A DNA stretch of 55,834 nucleotides from Diplocarpon mali (taxonomy: Eukaryota; Ascomycota; Leotiomycetes; Helotiales; Drepanopezizaceae), in contig JAENRP010000010.1 in the NCBI GenBank assembly GCA_024741835.1, positions 265,252 to 321,085 on the forward strand, written 5' to 3'. Position 1 is the stretch's first letter. Every line of letters begins with the position of its first letter. The position numbers and the translations under genes are program-made. Shown one piece after another: positions 36,274-47,429 of this stretch. Under the pieces are notes generated by a model. The model made no database searches, was not told the origin of the DNA, and saw only the letters and a program-made list of their open reading frames with translations.

Positions 36274-36397
36274 TGAATACATATCTGAATCAAATACAAA
36301 TAGAGCGATAATTCCTCGCTACCCCTTTCTTCCCCCAGTTCTCGCTTAGAGTCCCCTGTCCCTAACTCACCTCATCTCACCTGCACGCCAGACCCCA

Positions 36398-36685
36398 TCA
36401 CAAAGTCTGAGCCGGTCTCGCAATTTTCGTCAATTGATTCCCGATCAGCGTCTTGAATACCTGACCCAGCCCCTCATGGCTATAATCCTTCTCGTTCCAC
36501 ACATCCTTATGATAAACTTCCTTCTCCCCTCCATATTCACACGTCTCAAGGCTAAGACTCACAAGACTGTTTACCGTCTTTGCCGCTGGCGCGAGGACGG
36601 GCTTGTACTCCTGCGGCAGCTTGAAGACCAGTGCTTTGGGCGTCGAAGACACGATTTCCGCTGCGAGGGTTCGGGATGAGGACAT
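36398..36685 (-). CDS. Small hypothetical protein, 95 aa
   Basis: A single exon encodes 95 aa from the ATG giving MSSSRTLAAEIVSSTPKAL. I do not recognise it. The sequence is balanced and looks genuine: VFKLPQEYKPVLAPAAKTVNSL, one Cys, then an acidic/aromatic C-terminal half (VYHKDVWNEKDYSHEGLGQVF). There is no signal peptide or membrane helix. A longer in-frame start 105 nt upstream would add a Pro/Ser-rich leader, but the shorter start fits better. It ends 124 bp from the permease stop, in convergent orientation. Confidence 0.6.
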   Translation of the reverse strand: MSSSRTLAAEIVSSTPKALVFKLPQEYKPVLAPAAKTVNSLVSLSLETCEYGGEKEVYHKDVWNEKDYSHEGLGQVFKTLIGNQLTKIARPAQTL

Positions 36686-37678
36686 GATTTTCGGGATGCC
36701 TGGGGAGTGAGCGCGAGGGAGCGGTGATCGGTGATAATCAAGAAAAAATGGAGAAGAGGAGAGGGGGGGGAGAGGATAGGTCTGAAGCATAACTTAACAC
36801 GACATACCGTACCACTGCCCTGCGATTGCATCGCAGTAACTCCACGGACCGTCGTAGATGGCTTTCTCGGCAGACCTGCGGCCACGCGCAAGCCCGTTCC
36901 ACGAATCGATTCCCATCCTCTCTCCCCCCTTTTTCCCTTCGCCTCCAGCTCTCTGGTGTTATTCTTTTCGCGTGTAGCATACCTACATGCCTGTCTCACA
37001 GGCAGTGCACGAATTCAACGCGCAGATCCTCGCCACAATCTCACTCCTCTCTTCGGAGACTGCGATCGACGTCGTTGGGTGCGGCGCGTAGTCTACGCTC
37101 GTCTTGGAGTTCTGGGACGGGTCGTGATTGGATGTTAGCGTTTAGGGATTTGGGCTGTTCGAGGTTGGTAGGGAATGGACATCTTTTGGGGAGGCGAGGG
37201 GATAGATTGGGAGCATACAATTAGGATGAAGTTGAAGGTAAATGGTTCTCCTTAATTAATATCGTAGCAAGTTAGTTGGTTTAGATCAGCCGCGAATGGG
37301 TGCATGAATCAGGCGTTGGAAGAGACAGGATATTATGGTATCATGGAAAGACTTAGTATTGGTGTCATTTTAAGCGAGGTGAAGACAAACATGGCCAGAG
37401 AAATCTTTTTTTATAATAGTAACATGACGATTAACTTATTTGACAGTGGCTCATGATCGTAGCTTCAATACCGATCATTGCAGGAGTTCTGATGCACACT
37501 GGTTATCTCATATGCACTGAAGGGGTGATGGCAGGTCATTTGTTGATCTCTTCATCTCTACTTTATCTAAATAAATAGTTCGTGGCATTCCCACGCTATG
37601 TCCGAAACCATGTACCAAAACGCCGACGCGATGCAAATAATATTCCAGACGCTCCCGAATTAACACTGTGATAATATA
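36686..37678. other. Intergenic region, no gene seen
   Basis: Promoter side of the small protein and 3' side of the RBR gene. Several short frames exist on both strands without domain signal. Composition falls from GC-balanced to AT-rich near 37.2 kb. Confidence 0.45.
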
Positions 37679-39572
37679 CTACCGCACTGGAATCTCCCAC
37701 GCGGCCTGGTCTTCATCATCGCTCTCCAACTGGTCTTCTTCGTCATTCAAGGCCATCTGCACGAACATCTGCACCCACGCCTGCTGAGCTGCTTGTTGGG
37801 CAGCTTCTGCCTGCTCCGCAACTTCGTTCCCGCGTCGTCCTGCTGCTTGTGCGCCGCGCGGTCTGACAACCCGGCGCTGATTCGGATTGAGAGGTGCGCG
37901 CTGTGCTTGGCGCTGGGGTCCACGACGATTTTCGACCGGTGGAGGGACTTCTGGGGCCTGAGGAGGAGCGGGAACGTGGTTGATTCGAAGAACAAGAGGT
38001 CCCTCCCGTTGAAGCGGCGCTAGCATCTCCGCTGGCTCAAGGATTTCTGGAATTGGAGGTGGCTCTTCCACCATAGGAAGCGGTAGCTCGGCTTCCTCCT
38101 CGCCCTCTTGGTGCAATTCCACAGGGCGAACACCTCCTCCGTAACCTTGTCCAACATCGTCCCCGTCTCCCTCTTCAAGTTCCCACAACCGGTAGTAACA
38201 TGAGGAAGACGTATTGTTGTAATGATTATATGGGTTTGCCGGTGGTAGCCAGGCGGAGCAGAGGTAACAGAAATGGCTGTGACATTTGAAGCAAATCATA
38301 TGATTGCATCCATGTGTCTTCTGCGCCGGTGAGGCACAAGTCGGGCAGGGTGTGGAGTGAAGCTTCAAGTATTCCAGAGATGCCTTGTCCTCTTCTGTGA
38401 GCTCGCCGGTATCCTTTCTTGGTGTGCAGATGGTCAATTCGCCATGCCACCCCTGGAAGCATCGACTACAAAAGGCGAAGGAGCAGTCCTCGCATATGCA
38501 GAGGCGATCCTTCCCTGCAACAAACAGTTTTTCATCCTCGTCATCTGATTCGCCGTCGCTGTCGGCCTCTTCGAAGCCAACTGGCTTGCGGTGCTTTTTC
38601 GACCGCGCGGCACCCTGGCACCACTTTCTCGGGCAATAAACCGTGTTCTTATCCGACTCCAGCTCCGCTTTATGTTTCAACTTGACGTACCTGGTAACGA
38701 CCTCCTGCTCGAGTGGAATCTGTATCAACTCGCTAGGACTGAGCTGGGTTTTTGGCTTCCGACGACCATTCGTAGCTTGAGCCGCGCCACGCTTCTTTGC
38801 GCAACCAGGGGTCAGGCACTGGACGGCGGCCAGGTTACCTTCGGTAATTGCGTTGTTGTAAAAGTCCTGGAGACATTCGACGCAGAAGACATGGCCGCAA
38901 TCGATCATTCGATGGCAGGCAGTTCCCTTTTTGGGATCTAAGAAATTAGTACAAGCACAATCTTCCCCACAAGGATAACTGACCTAGACAAACGCCGCAA
39001 TCGAAAGTTTCTTTCTCGAAGGCGGCTTGGGTAGCCTTGATGTCGTAATCCAAGAGGGAAATCTTGAAATCCTGGGGAACTTCCAAGTTGCGACCTTCTT
39101 TTGCAAACCCGAACGCGTTTTCAGCTTCTTGTTGCAGGAAGTCTATGTATCCATAGATAACGGAGCTACGACCAGCATCTTCCCAAAGTTTATCGCCCTT
39201 CTGCTGCAATTCATCGAGTTGTGGACGCGACAACCAAGCGGGATCGGTAGAAAGCTCAAAATTGGGGGCCTCATGCTCGGGATAACCTCCTGGCAGGGTA
39301 ATTCGCAGTTGCAAGGACGGAAGGTAGGAAAGATTTTGCGACTCGACATCGTTCACCAGTCTTTCTTCTAGACCATTTTCTTGACCAGACATTATCGATA
39401 GTGGTGGGGTTGGCAGAAGACCGTCGGATGATGCTGGGAACAAGACCTTGACGGGTGCAGTAGGGTGGACTGGTATCGTCATAGAAACACAGAACTGATT
39501 ATCCGGATCCACGAGGATTTCGGGAAAGATAGCTGCTATGCAGTCTAATTCTTCCATCCGTTCATCCTCCAT
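37679..39572 (-). CDS. itt1: RWD-RBR E3 ubiquitin ligase, ITT1/RNF14-like
   Basis: Exons 38984-39572 and 37679-38937 with a 46-bp intron sum to 1848 nt and 615 aa. An N-terminal RWD domain (about 5-150: LDCIAAIFPEIL ... LRITLPGGYPEHEAPNF) precedes the RBR array. RING1 starts at FDCGVCLG, is split by the intron, and continues CHRMIDCGHVFCVECLQDFY. The IBR has VYCPRKWCQ and CEDCSFAFCSRCFQGWHG. RING2 is CPTCASPAQKTHGCNHMICFKC, with the catalytic Cys expected in HGCNHM. A Pro/Glu-rich tail and a Gln/Ala helix follow. RWD plus RBR is the RNF14/Itt1 architecture; yeast Itt1 affects translation termination, and RNF14 ubiquitinates stalled translation factors. The substrate here is inferred. It is divergently paired with the dolichyldiphosphatase (421 bp between starts). 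Confidence 0.92.
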
Positions 39573-39993
39573 GGCGGACAGAGTGTCACCGCTCGATCCT
39601 GGACAGCGGAACGAAATTTAAAGAAGACGCTTGAAGGTTCATAAGTAGCCGTAAAATAGTATGTAGCTGCTTGCCAGATGGAATGCAGGAGGGAAAAGAG
39701 GTAAAGTGGTATGCTGGTTGGAGAATATATTGAAGAGAGAGGTTGCGCGGGGCACTATTTTATCGGTTTTGATAGCCGCTTTATCGGCCTCTGCTGGCGC
39801 TTTAAGCTGGTCATACTGTAACTACGATTTATGCTTCTTCAGCTCGAACTAAGTTTGCACTTCAACAACCTTGGCTGGAAGACCTGCGCCTTTAGATAGA
39901 CCGCAAGCTGTCCTTCCGGCAACAAAGGGTGATATTCTTGCATCGAGCGGAGTCTCTGAACAGCCTCATTTTCCTACGTACGGCGTATGAATC
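39573..39993. promoter_or_regulatory. Shared promoter interval of the RBR and CAX4 genes
   Basis: 421 bp between divergent start codons, moderately AT-rich, with no repeat and no obvious TATA box. It is assigned by position only. Confidence 0.45.
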
Positions 39994-40738
39994 ATGACCG
40001 ACACGGCCCCTCTTGCGTCTCTTTCCTTGACCCATGTCCACTACGTAAGGAATTACCCTTGATTCTCGAGCTCTGCTAACAATCCACAAGGATCCCAATG
40101 ACCCAGTCTCGTACTTGTGCGCATGGCTGGCCCTTGTCCCTCAGGGACTCTGCGTTGTCTACGCTACCTTGATCTGGTCGACTCGGGAAATCGAGATCCT
40201 CATGATGTTCGGCGGGCAGATGGCCTGTGAAGCGATGAATTTTGCTCTGAAGAGGATATTGAAGGAGGAAAGGCCGAAGCAGATGCACGGGAAGGGATAC
40301 GGAATGCCCTCTTCGCATGCCCAGTTCGTGGCTTTCTTCTCCTTGAGCCTGACGCTCTTCCTCCTGTCTCGACATGTACCGAAGAAGCCAACGCCCTCGC
40401 ATGCACCGTTGACCATGACTTCGAGGGTTATGCTATCCGGGCTGGCATTGGGAAGTGCTGGACTGGTGGCATGGAGCCGAATATACCTGAACTACCACAC
40501 TCCCAAGCAGGTGCTTGTTGGATGCTTGGCTGGGTCTGCGAGTGCTCTCTCGTGGTTCGCGATCACTACAATTGTGAGGCAAAGTGGACTGCTAGGCTGG
40601 ATACTGGATCAATACCCTGTGAGACTCTTCAGGATGCGAGATTTGGTCGTCGAAGAGGATCTCTGTCAGGCTGGATGGGAGAAGTGGGAGACGAAACGCA
40701 TCACGAAGCAAGATGTGAAAGGGAAGAAGCGGAAGTGA
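39994..40738 (+). CDS. cax4: Dolichyldiphosphatase (PAP2 family)
   Basis: Exon 1 (39994-40044) encodes the first 17 residues, ASLSLTHVHY included. After a 46-bp intron (GTAAGG; CTAAC branch point; AAG acceptor) exon 2 (40091-40738) completes 232 aa. The phosphatase signature is complete: KEERPK, YGMPSSHAQF and SRIYLNYHTPKQV, matching K-x6-RP, PSGH and SR-x5-H-x3-D-type motifs, with about four membrane helices. CAX4/DOLPP1 sits in the ER membrane and dephosphorylates dolichyl pyrophosphate released by oligosaccharyltransferase, recycling the carrier for N-glycosylation. The basic C-terminus (KRITKQDVKGKKRK) fits an ER protein. Exon 1 is too short to appear as an open frame; it was placed because it joins LTHVHY to DPNDPVSYLCAW in frame. 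Confidence 0.93.
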
Positions 40739-41189
40739 CAGAAGAAGACCAAACTCCCGAATCTTCTGTGTTGTGCATTTAGCAGGATATGTTTTTGCCT
40801 CAAAAATTCTATTCCAGTAGGTAGAATGCGTAACTGGCTTCACAGGTGTTATGTCATTGTCAATCTAGACTGAGTGTTTTTCGCCGTGGCAATCCATCAT
40901 CCATCAGCACTTTCTTGGACTCAATCAACAACAACGCTACCCATCCAGTCTCGAAGTGGGCTGACTAAGTGTGTGTACTACTTTCGCCAGTGAGGACATT
41001 GAAGATGGACTGTAGCTGAAGTCAAGTGAGGAGGAAAAAGGTAGGACAGATCGCTGTAATCAATATTACTACCGAATCTGAAAAACAAACCCCGCGCTAA
41101 GAAATCTCCCGCCTCCGCCATGCAACGCTGCTCGCATGAAAACATTACATACTAGGCCGTGGGTATCATAACATCATTCGTGTCAACAG
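40739..41189. other. Convergent 3' region, no gene seen
   Basis: Between the dolichyldiphosphatase stop and the 3' end of the broken gene on the other strand. No coding signal. Confidence 0.5.
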
Positions 41190-42143
41190 TCACCCCTCAT
41201 ACTCATCAAGCAACCCACAGATAACCTCATCACCGTCCTCATCGACCGTCTCCGTCACATCAGCACCCCAAGCATCACCATTCACATCACAACACTCAAC
41301 CCAACCCACTCCGCCTCCTCCTCCAGCCCATCTAAAGCCTCCTCCTTCCTCTCCCTCCCAACAGCCGTCAGATTCCCCTTCAAATAGTCCTTCTGCCCCT
41401 CCAATGTCTTGCGTTTATACCTAATCTCTCTAAGCTGATGAGAATACACAAAATTACTCCCATGCTTCTCCTCGACCTTCTCCCCCACATCCCTCTTCGC
41501 CCCCACCACAGGACCAACCTTGATCGGCAAAGCAAAGGGCGTGAGATCGATGCCGAGATTGAGGTTCCCACCTCTCTCCTTGACACTCTCAACAGCGACT
41601 TCTGCGCCCCTGGAGATCTTGAAGCCCGTGACGATGAACAGGTTAGCTCGGAACTGACTATGCTTGATACTCTGCTGAACAGCCTCCTCGTTGAAGATGA
41701 ACTTGGTATCCGACAGTGACGGGGAAATCGTGCGCGTGATAAGCGAGAAGAACGACGTCGACGACACGACATCCTCCCACGTCCTTGAAGCCTCGGCGCT
41801 GGGTCCAGTCCCAGCTCGACCTGAACTCCGACTTTGCCTCTGCCGATGTTTAGGTGCTGCGAGTCGGTGGTTGTTGATCCGTGGATCTCGAGGTCGCGCA
41901 GAAGCAGCGAGGTCTTGCTGATTAGAGATTTCTCCAGAGAGCGAGGGGGCTTGACGACACTGCCTAGGAAGATGGGTCCCGCAGGGGGAGTGTCTCGCGT
42001 TGGGACGAGGGGGTATGTCTTAGACATCTCGAACCCGCACGTGACGTAGTCTCCAACTGCTGATCTCAGGCCGTACCCCAACTCGCGGGGTTTTTAGAAA
42101 GACGAGCGCTGTGTGAGAATCGTTTTGATGCCCCCTTTCGCAT
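41190..42143 (-). pseudogene. Broken gene of an uncharacterised fungal family (three frame lesions)
   Basis: A coding-like sequence of about 317 codons runs on the minus strand from an ATG at 42143 to a TGA at 41190-41192, but in four successive frames. Lesion 1 is at a run of four C (plus-strand GGGG, 42087-42090), where one base appears lost. Lesion 2 is near 41808-41816, again one base short, before the stretch GPSAEASRTWED. Lesion 3 is a tandem TGGGT duplication (plus strand 41299-41308), adding 5 bp and bringing a stop 10 codons on; reading past it gives a convincing acidic tail ending CGLLDEYEG. Recognisable blocks include TPPAGPIFLGSVVK, FIVTGFKISRGAEV and FVYSHQLREIRYKRK. The V-T-G-x-K-x-x-R-G-A motif recalls a widespread fungal family of unknown function. 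None of the gaps offers room for a normal intron. Confidence 0.65.
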
Positions 42144-42158
42144 AATACGATGGTAGTC

Positions 42159-42644
42159 TTAAGATTGGTCCGAACTCATGGAGCTTTCCGACGATTCGGA
42201 CGAATAGATAACCGACGGCCTCTCTCGTTTCTTGGAGGGCCGAGACAGCTTGAATCTGTCGAATTTCTGCGTGCGATCAATCACGACCTTGGTAGCCGTG
42301 AACTCCGTATGCTCGTCCACAACATGCAGCCTCACGGGCGCCACGTTCGGATTCGCAATAAACACCTCCTCGACGGAATTCCTTCTTGAGTGCGAGATCC
42401 ACTCCGTCCGACTCCGTCTGATACAGTACCAGAGCAGCATCAACAGCAACAGGAAGCCGACAATCGATCCTGTGGCAGCGCCGATGACCGTCCCTTTGCT
42501 GGGCGACGAGCTCGCTACGGGAGCGGGGGTTGGGGTCGGGACGTCGCCGAGTAGCACGACGGAGGTGTAGGTTGCACCGACGATGGTAACCCAGCGGCTT
42601 GCTGGCGTCGGGTCTGCTCGTGCGGTGATGGCGAAGTCGGGCAT
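42159..42644 (-). CDS. Small single-pass membrane protein
   Basis: A 161-aa frame from the ATG giving MPDFAITARADPTPASRW. There is no signal peptide; a short Thr/Pro/Ser linker (GDVPTPTPAPVASSSPSKG) leads to one strong helix (GTVIGAATGSIVGFLLLLML), then WYCIRRSR and a Ser-rich cytosolic tail ending ESSESSMSSDQS. The layout is that of a Mid2/WSC-type sensor tail or other single-pass surface protein, but the outer part is too short for such a sensor. An upstream exon with a signal sequence could exist; in-frame sequence is open for another 33 nt, starting from TTG. It lies 16 bp from the start of the broken gene, on the same strand. Confidence 0.5.
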   Translation of the reverse strand: MPDFAITARADPTPASRWVTIVGATYTSVVLLGDVPTPTPAPVASSSPSKGTVIGAATGSIVGFLLLLMLLWYCIRRSRTEWISHSRRNSVEEVFIANPNVAPVRLHVVDEHTEFTATKVVIDRTQKFDRFKLSRPSKKRERPSVIYSSESSESSMSSDQS

Positions 42645-45293
42645 GAGTTCTGCCTTCGAGATGTTGGTGGTGCTCAAGCTGCGTAATCTGGAACATTGGG
42701 GATCGACAACCGCTGGTGTCGCGGCTATTTGTATGTTTATGCCGGATCCTTTGGGTTGGCCTAGCTACGGCGCTCGTCACAATCCGTCGGGGAGTTCGCA
42801 TCATTATAGTCGGATTTAAGCTGGCAATTATGGGCCCGAGAGTTCAAACGATGCTTTGGCAGGACGCGGATCTGCCACCGAGATCAATCATATGGATGAG
42901 AGTCAGCATGGTGAATACCGCATCGTGAATATTGTCACGACTCTGACCTGGCGCTCACGTGATGATGGACTTTGCGCCAAGACAAAGATTTACCCCTCCA
43001 TCCGCTCAGACCAAGTGCTCCCCGAACTGACAGGGTTGGCCGGATGTGTCGAAGGGATCTTTCTCACCAATTCCAATTCTCATGCCAATTCCGATAATCC
43101 ATTTTGAAAAACCCTAGCAAAGAGCCTCTTCCGTCCCATCATCGGATTCAGGAGTCAGGCCCAGCACCCCTCGAGTTGAGTATGTGCTACAGAGGGACCC
43201 GGAGTCGCCTTTATTGCAACAGTATGATGATTTGAAGCAGTATGATTGCATGACGACTATTTCCTCGCTGATGGCAAAAGATAAAGACGGCAACAGAAAC
43301 ATGGTACCTTGGAGCCTGTTTGCGGATGGAAACACGAGTTCGATGTTCACCAGACGAATTGAATGGGAGACGAGGAAGTTTCGGGGCCATTGAATTGGAA
43401 CAGTAGCCTGACAAACAATTTTTCGAGTCTGGACACAAAGAATTGCAATACCACGATTGGAAACTACCGTATTGGTCGATTTATCCTTTGGAGTTGAGTA
43501 TACAGCAACCCGCTCTTCCTATTTAGAAAAAGTAACGCTTCATTACGCATCCAGCCTCTACAAGGAAAGCTGCCCTCAAATCCGACGCGAAATCATGCAA
43601 AATTCGAATATGGGATAAGAATGCATCAAGGAGCCCATAAATCCAGCATCTCAGCTGGTCTGACTTCTATCGTACCTTGATCAGTAATATTAAACTATTC
43701 AGCTCCTGGGGAGCCACAGACAAAATTGCACTGTAGGCTTCTGTGCCGGAGAAATGCGCGGCAGGATTAAAATGAAGAAATCACTTATATTTCTCGCGAA
43801 ATTATCGCCAAAGTCGTTGCTGGTTTTATTTGCTGTTGGAGTCTCTGAAAATATAGCCTATGAGAGGACAAGCAAGGTATCAAGGGTAACGAAACAAGAC
43901 TGCTGGCTATTGGTTTTCTTGTTCTAATCCGACTGAAATACCGTAGCACTTCCTGCGTGACCTCTTGAGATCTCTTCCATAGATCTATGTACAAGGCCAA
44001 CATGAGTGTCTGGGAACAGAGTTGCTGTTGCTTTCTCATCGTCCCTGATATGGAATTCATCGACACCTCCGTCGCCTCTCACAGTTTGCGGTGCGTAGAA
44101 ACCCTGAGCCTGGGTATCAGTTCATAGACTCGCTTAATTTATGTTTCAAAACATCCTCGGAAAATTGTGCACCAATGCCACCCCCACACCCGCGCTCGTG
44201 ACCGCCCAATCCTCGAGTGCGGCGTTGGAATTTATTGAATAAGTGATATGAGAGGAGCAAACTCTGTTCTCCATGAATAAATCTTTGGGATTGCCTTTTA
44301 AAACAGGAATTGACTGTTTCCAGGGATGGCGACGATGACGCTGCTAAGAGTTGAAAAATATCACCTGGGAGAAATGAAAAAGCTCTCAAACTCCAACAGA
44401 TATTTTGATAAGCTTCATCAAGTTAAAAGATATCTTTGAGGAATGATGGATCAGAGAAAGAAATGGTGTTAACCTCATTCAAGAAACTACGGTTTGCTAC
44501 TCTGAGAGCTACCAAGAACCAGTTGACGCGCTTAGCGGTCACCTCAGTTGGTACGTGATAGAAAAGAGCTATGAACTCGTGATTCCACAAAATAAGAGCT
44601 CCGATGACTACAAGAGAGGCCTATACGATGAGATATTACCGCTCAAGCCGACCAGTCATGAAAAGAGTTCAGTACCCTGAGACAGGCCAAGTCTGTATTT
44701 AAATTTTGCCATGACGAGTCCAAGATGCAGAGGATACTGATATGTGAGAATCTCAGAAGGTTTTGCGCATAGTGATTCTTTTAGTCTTGCCACTTGGATG
44801 CTACATGTTGGCTTTCGTGACTTTCAGAAAGATGGAGAAATGGCGAGTAATTACGGAAATCGTATGAAATACATGATGTGACTTGAAGAAGCTTCTATTG
44901 CCCTCCAGTAATACTTAAATCGAAGCAGAGAAGAAAGAAAGATCGTTTCGTAAATTGAGGGCAGTGAAGTGCAGCTCGTCTTGAAGAAAAGTAAACAAAT
45001 CCCATGTTGAGTTTGGAGGGGTCAGCAGAAGTTCATTGCTTCAGAAGACATGGCCTTATGTTCTTTCCAGCTGCCTTACTCACCATTGGCGATATGCGAA
45101 CATTTACCGAATATTTAGCTTGGTAAGTGGGCAATAGTTCATATGAACTAGAAACGCGTCATTATTTTACAATCACGTGTCTAATTTTGCCCGACTTTGT
45201 CATTTGAACCACCGCTATCTTCTCAATACTTCTGAATCACCGCCTCCGAAAGCGACAACTGGCTAGTAGATACGAAATCCTATGTACGACACG
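42645..45293. other. Long gene-poor interval
   Basis: About 2.6 kb with only short frames on both strands. Composition becomes AT-richer after 43.4 kb. A minus-strand frame at 43114-43350 contains GDSG next to Cys residues but no other protease signature. No repeat family, RNA gene or domain could be supported. Confidence 0.5.
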
Positions 45294-47099
45294 ATGGCAG
45301 ATCGGGATATGTGCACGACTATTACAACTCGGCAGTTGGGGGTCGGGCTCGACAATTTCCTAAACTCTTTGAAGAAGAAGGGAAATGAGATGGGAGCTAT
45401 AAAAGTTAAGAAACTACCAATCTCACGGTGAGTCTATATATGTCTAAATAGCTCTTCTCTTCTTATCAGAGACTTATCAGCAATAAAGGCCTCAGATCCC
45501 AGCAGCTCCGCCTCTCCCACCTAACACCCCTATGAATGTCCAAACATGCAACGCCTACAAACAGAGCTCAGTGGCCGGAGTATACATGATTGAATTCAGC
45601 AACAGAGAAGAAGACATGAGATGGGTATGGGCTGCGAAAAGCCATTCGGAGATCGGCGAGGGCATGAACCTCGGGAAACTTCACAAGCTCTTCGAAAGTG
45701 GTTTACAATTCGGTCCGCAGTGCTCTCCTTACCAATGTAAGCTCAAATTTTGGGAAAATTGTGTCGGAGGCGGCAGTCATTCATTTTGAAACATCAATCA
45801 GACTTTACTCCCTCACTTCGTTCTAAATGATGTTAAATTTTCGCAGCTTCTGTTTCAACCATGCGATATGCGCTAGCAATTCAAGACTTTCCTTTGAAAG
45901 CTCCTAACGAAGAATTCGAGAAAAGATGCAAGGAGGCAGGCACGCAGCACGTCAATGATCTACACATTACGATCGCCACCGCAGCTTCGCCCATTCTCAT
46001 CAAAACAACACTGGCGGCATCAACAACAGTGTACTTCCATCATCGAGGACGTCCGCGACACTGGATAGTTATACCTCCAAAAGCCGCAGCAGAATTTGAA
46101 AATAAACTGGCATCAAAGCTCAGACTTGAAGAAGGAAAGACTGGAGCATTGTGTGCTCAATTCGTGGAACATTTGCGCTTATGGATTCAGCCAAGTGTCC
46201 TGCTTGACTGGGGAATTTCGTTCCACGAGTTCCTACAGGAAGCTGGCGAGCTGGTGTTCTTCCCTCCAGGATCATACTTTTACGGGTTTAGTACTGGTTT
46301 CAGTATTATTGAACAGAAAATCCATGTTGGAGAACACTGGAATCAGAACGACTGTAAGTTCTGCAGCAGGATAGAGGGATGTCCAGAAGGGGCCTATTAT
46401 CACAAGTTTCCATTTGCAGCGCCTCAAATCCCTTTTAAGAAAGCTACAAATAATGGAATGGCCGAGTCTTTGAGTCTAAAGAGTAACGTAGAAGCTGAGG
46501 ATGTGACATTGCCGCCACAAACGAAGAGGCAGAAAATTGCTCGATTCCGCACGTCATCATCGGCTTCAAGGCGCATACTTTCTTTGGTCCCGACAGATGC
46601 TATCGAAGATCGTAAAGGATCCCCAGCAACTTTAGAGGAAGATATTCGTTTCGAAGCAGCACAGAAAAACATGTTGTCTACAATGGACTTATGGACTCAG
46701 GACCAAGCGATTCCGCAAGCCGACTCCAGTCAAATGACAAAAGTGCCCGAAGGTGCCTTTGCTAACGCGGACGACTTTTTCATCTCCGACGATGACGACA
46801 TGACAGCGTTTACGAATAGCAGTCAACAAAGAGTCAGGCAACTCGAACAAGAAAATGGAGCGCTGCTGCGGAATCTTGCCCTGGCTCAGTCAGACAGAGA
46901 CGAAGTAGAGAAAAGAAAGGCGAACTACAAAATCCGCCTACTGGAGAGAGAAGAACTTATAGCATTCTTGCAGGGCCAAGTCAGGGACCTCACTGTCCAA
47001 TTGGATGAGGCTAACAAGAATGCGAAGGCGGAGGCGTGGAAGGAGGTGCTTTCCTTTGCACAGCGAAATATTGACGAGGGAAAACAGAGAGATGACTAG
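45294..47099 (+). CDS. JmjC-like cupin protein lacking iron ligands, with C-terminal coiled coil
   Basis: Proposed exons are 45294-45427, 45489-45736 and 45847-47099, 544 aa. The first junction uses a weak AAG acceptor and is the least certain part; the second (GTAAGC; CAG) is firm. The core at about 165-290 matches JmjC domains: TVYFHHRGRPRHWIVIPPKA (family NYLHFGAPKxWYxIPP), FVEHLRLWIQPSVLLDWGI and GELVFFPPGSYFYGFSTGFS (family GEfVitfPgaYHxGFNhGfN). Lining these up puts Lys and Thr where the H-x-D/E iron ligands belong, and Phe where the last His belongs, so demethylase chemistry is not expected. A CKFCSRIEGC cluster follows. After an acidic patch (DDFFISDDDDM) a coiled coil runs at about 455-530 (RQLEQENGALLRNLALAQSDRDEVE). 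A nuclear role is inferred from TKRQKIARF. Confidence 0.75.
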
Positions 47100-47429
47100 A
47101 GGCAACAACGGACGTCAGGTTAAGGGATATACGAAGACTCATCAGCCTCTGCTCAACTGTTGCATTATTGAGGTTTGGTACTGCACACTGATTTATCTGC
47201 GGAGACGGTGCACTCTAACGGTACATCGGGAATATCCGAGGGAGTATGATTGGAGTTCGAGAAATGCATGACGCGAGATAATGTATTGAAGCAATATTTA
47301 GACATACGCAAAAGACTTGACCATTCTGTGAACCAACTAAATTCAATTTTCGACGGACTTTGGTGTTATCTTCTCGTCATGTGCTTGGTCCACCTTTCCT
47401 ACTGATTCTCGAAAGTCATGATACAAGGA
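47100..47429. other. Intergenic, no gene seen
   Basis: 3' flank of the JmjC-like gene, with no coding signal. Confidence 0.45.

Noticed and set aside
43114..43350. GDSG motif in a short minus-strand frame, suggestive of a serine protease
   Set aside because: No His or Asp motif, no signal peptide and no continuation; a four-residue match is not evidence of a protease.
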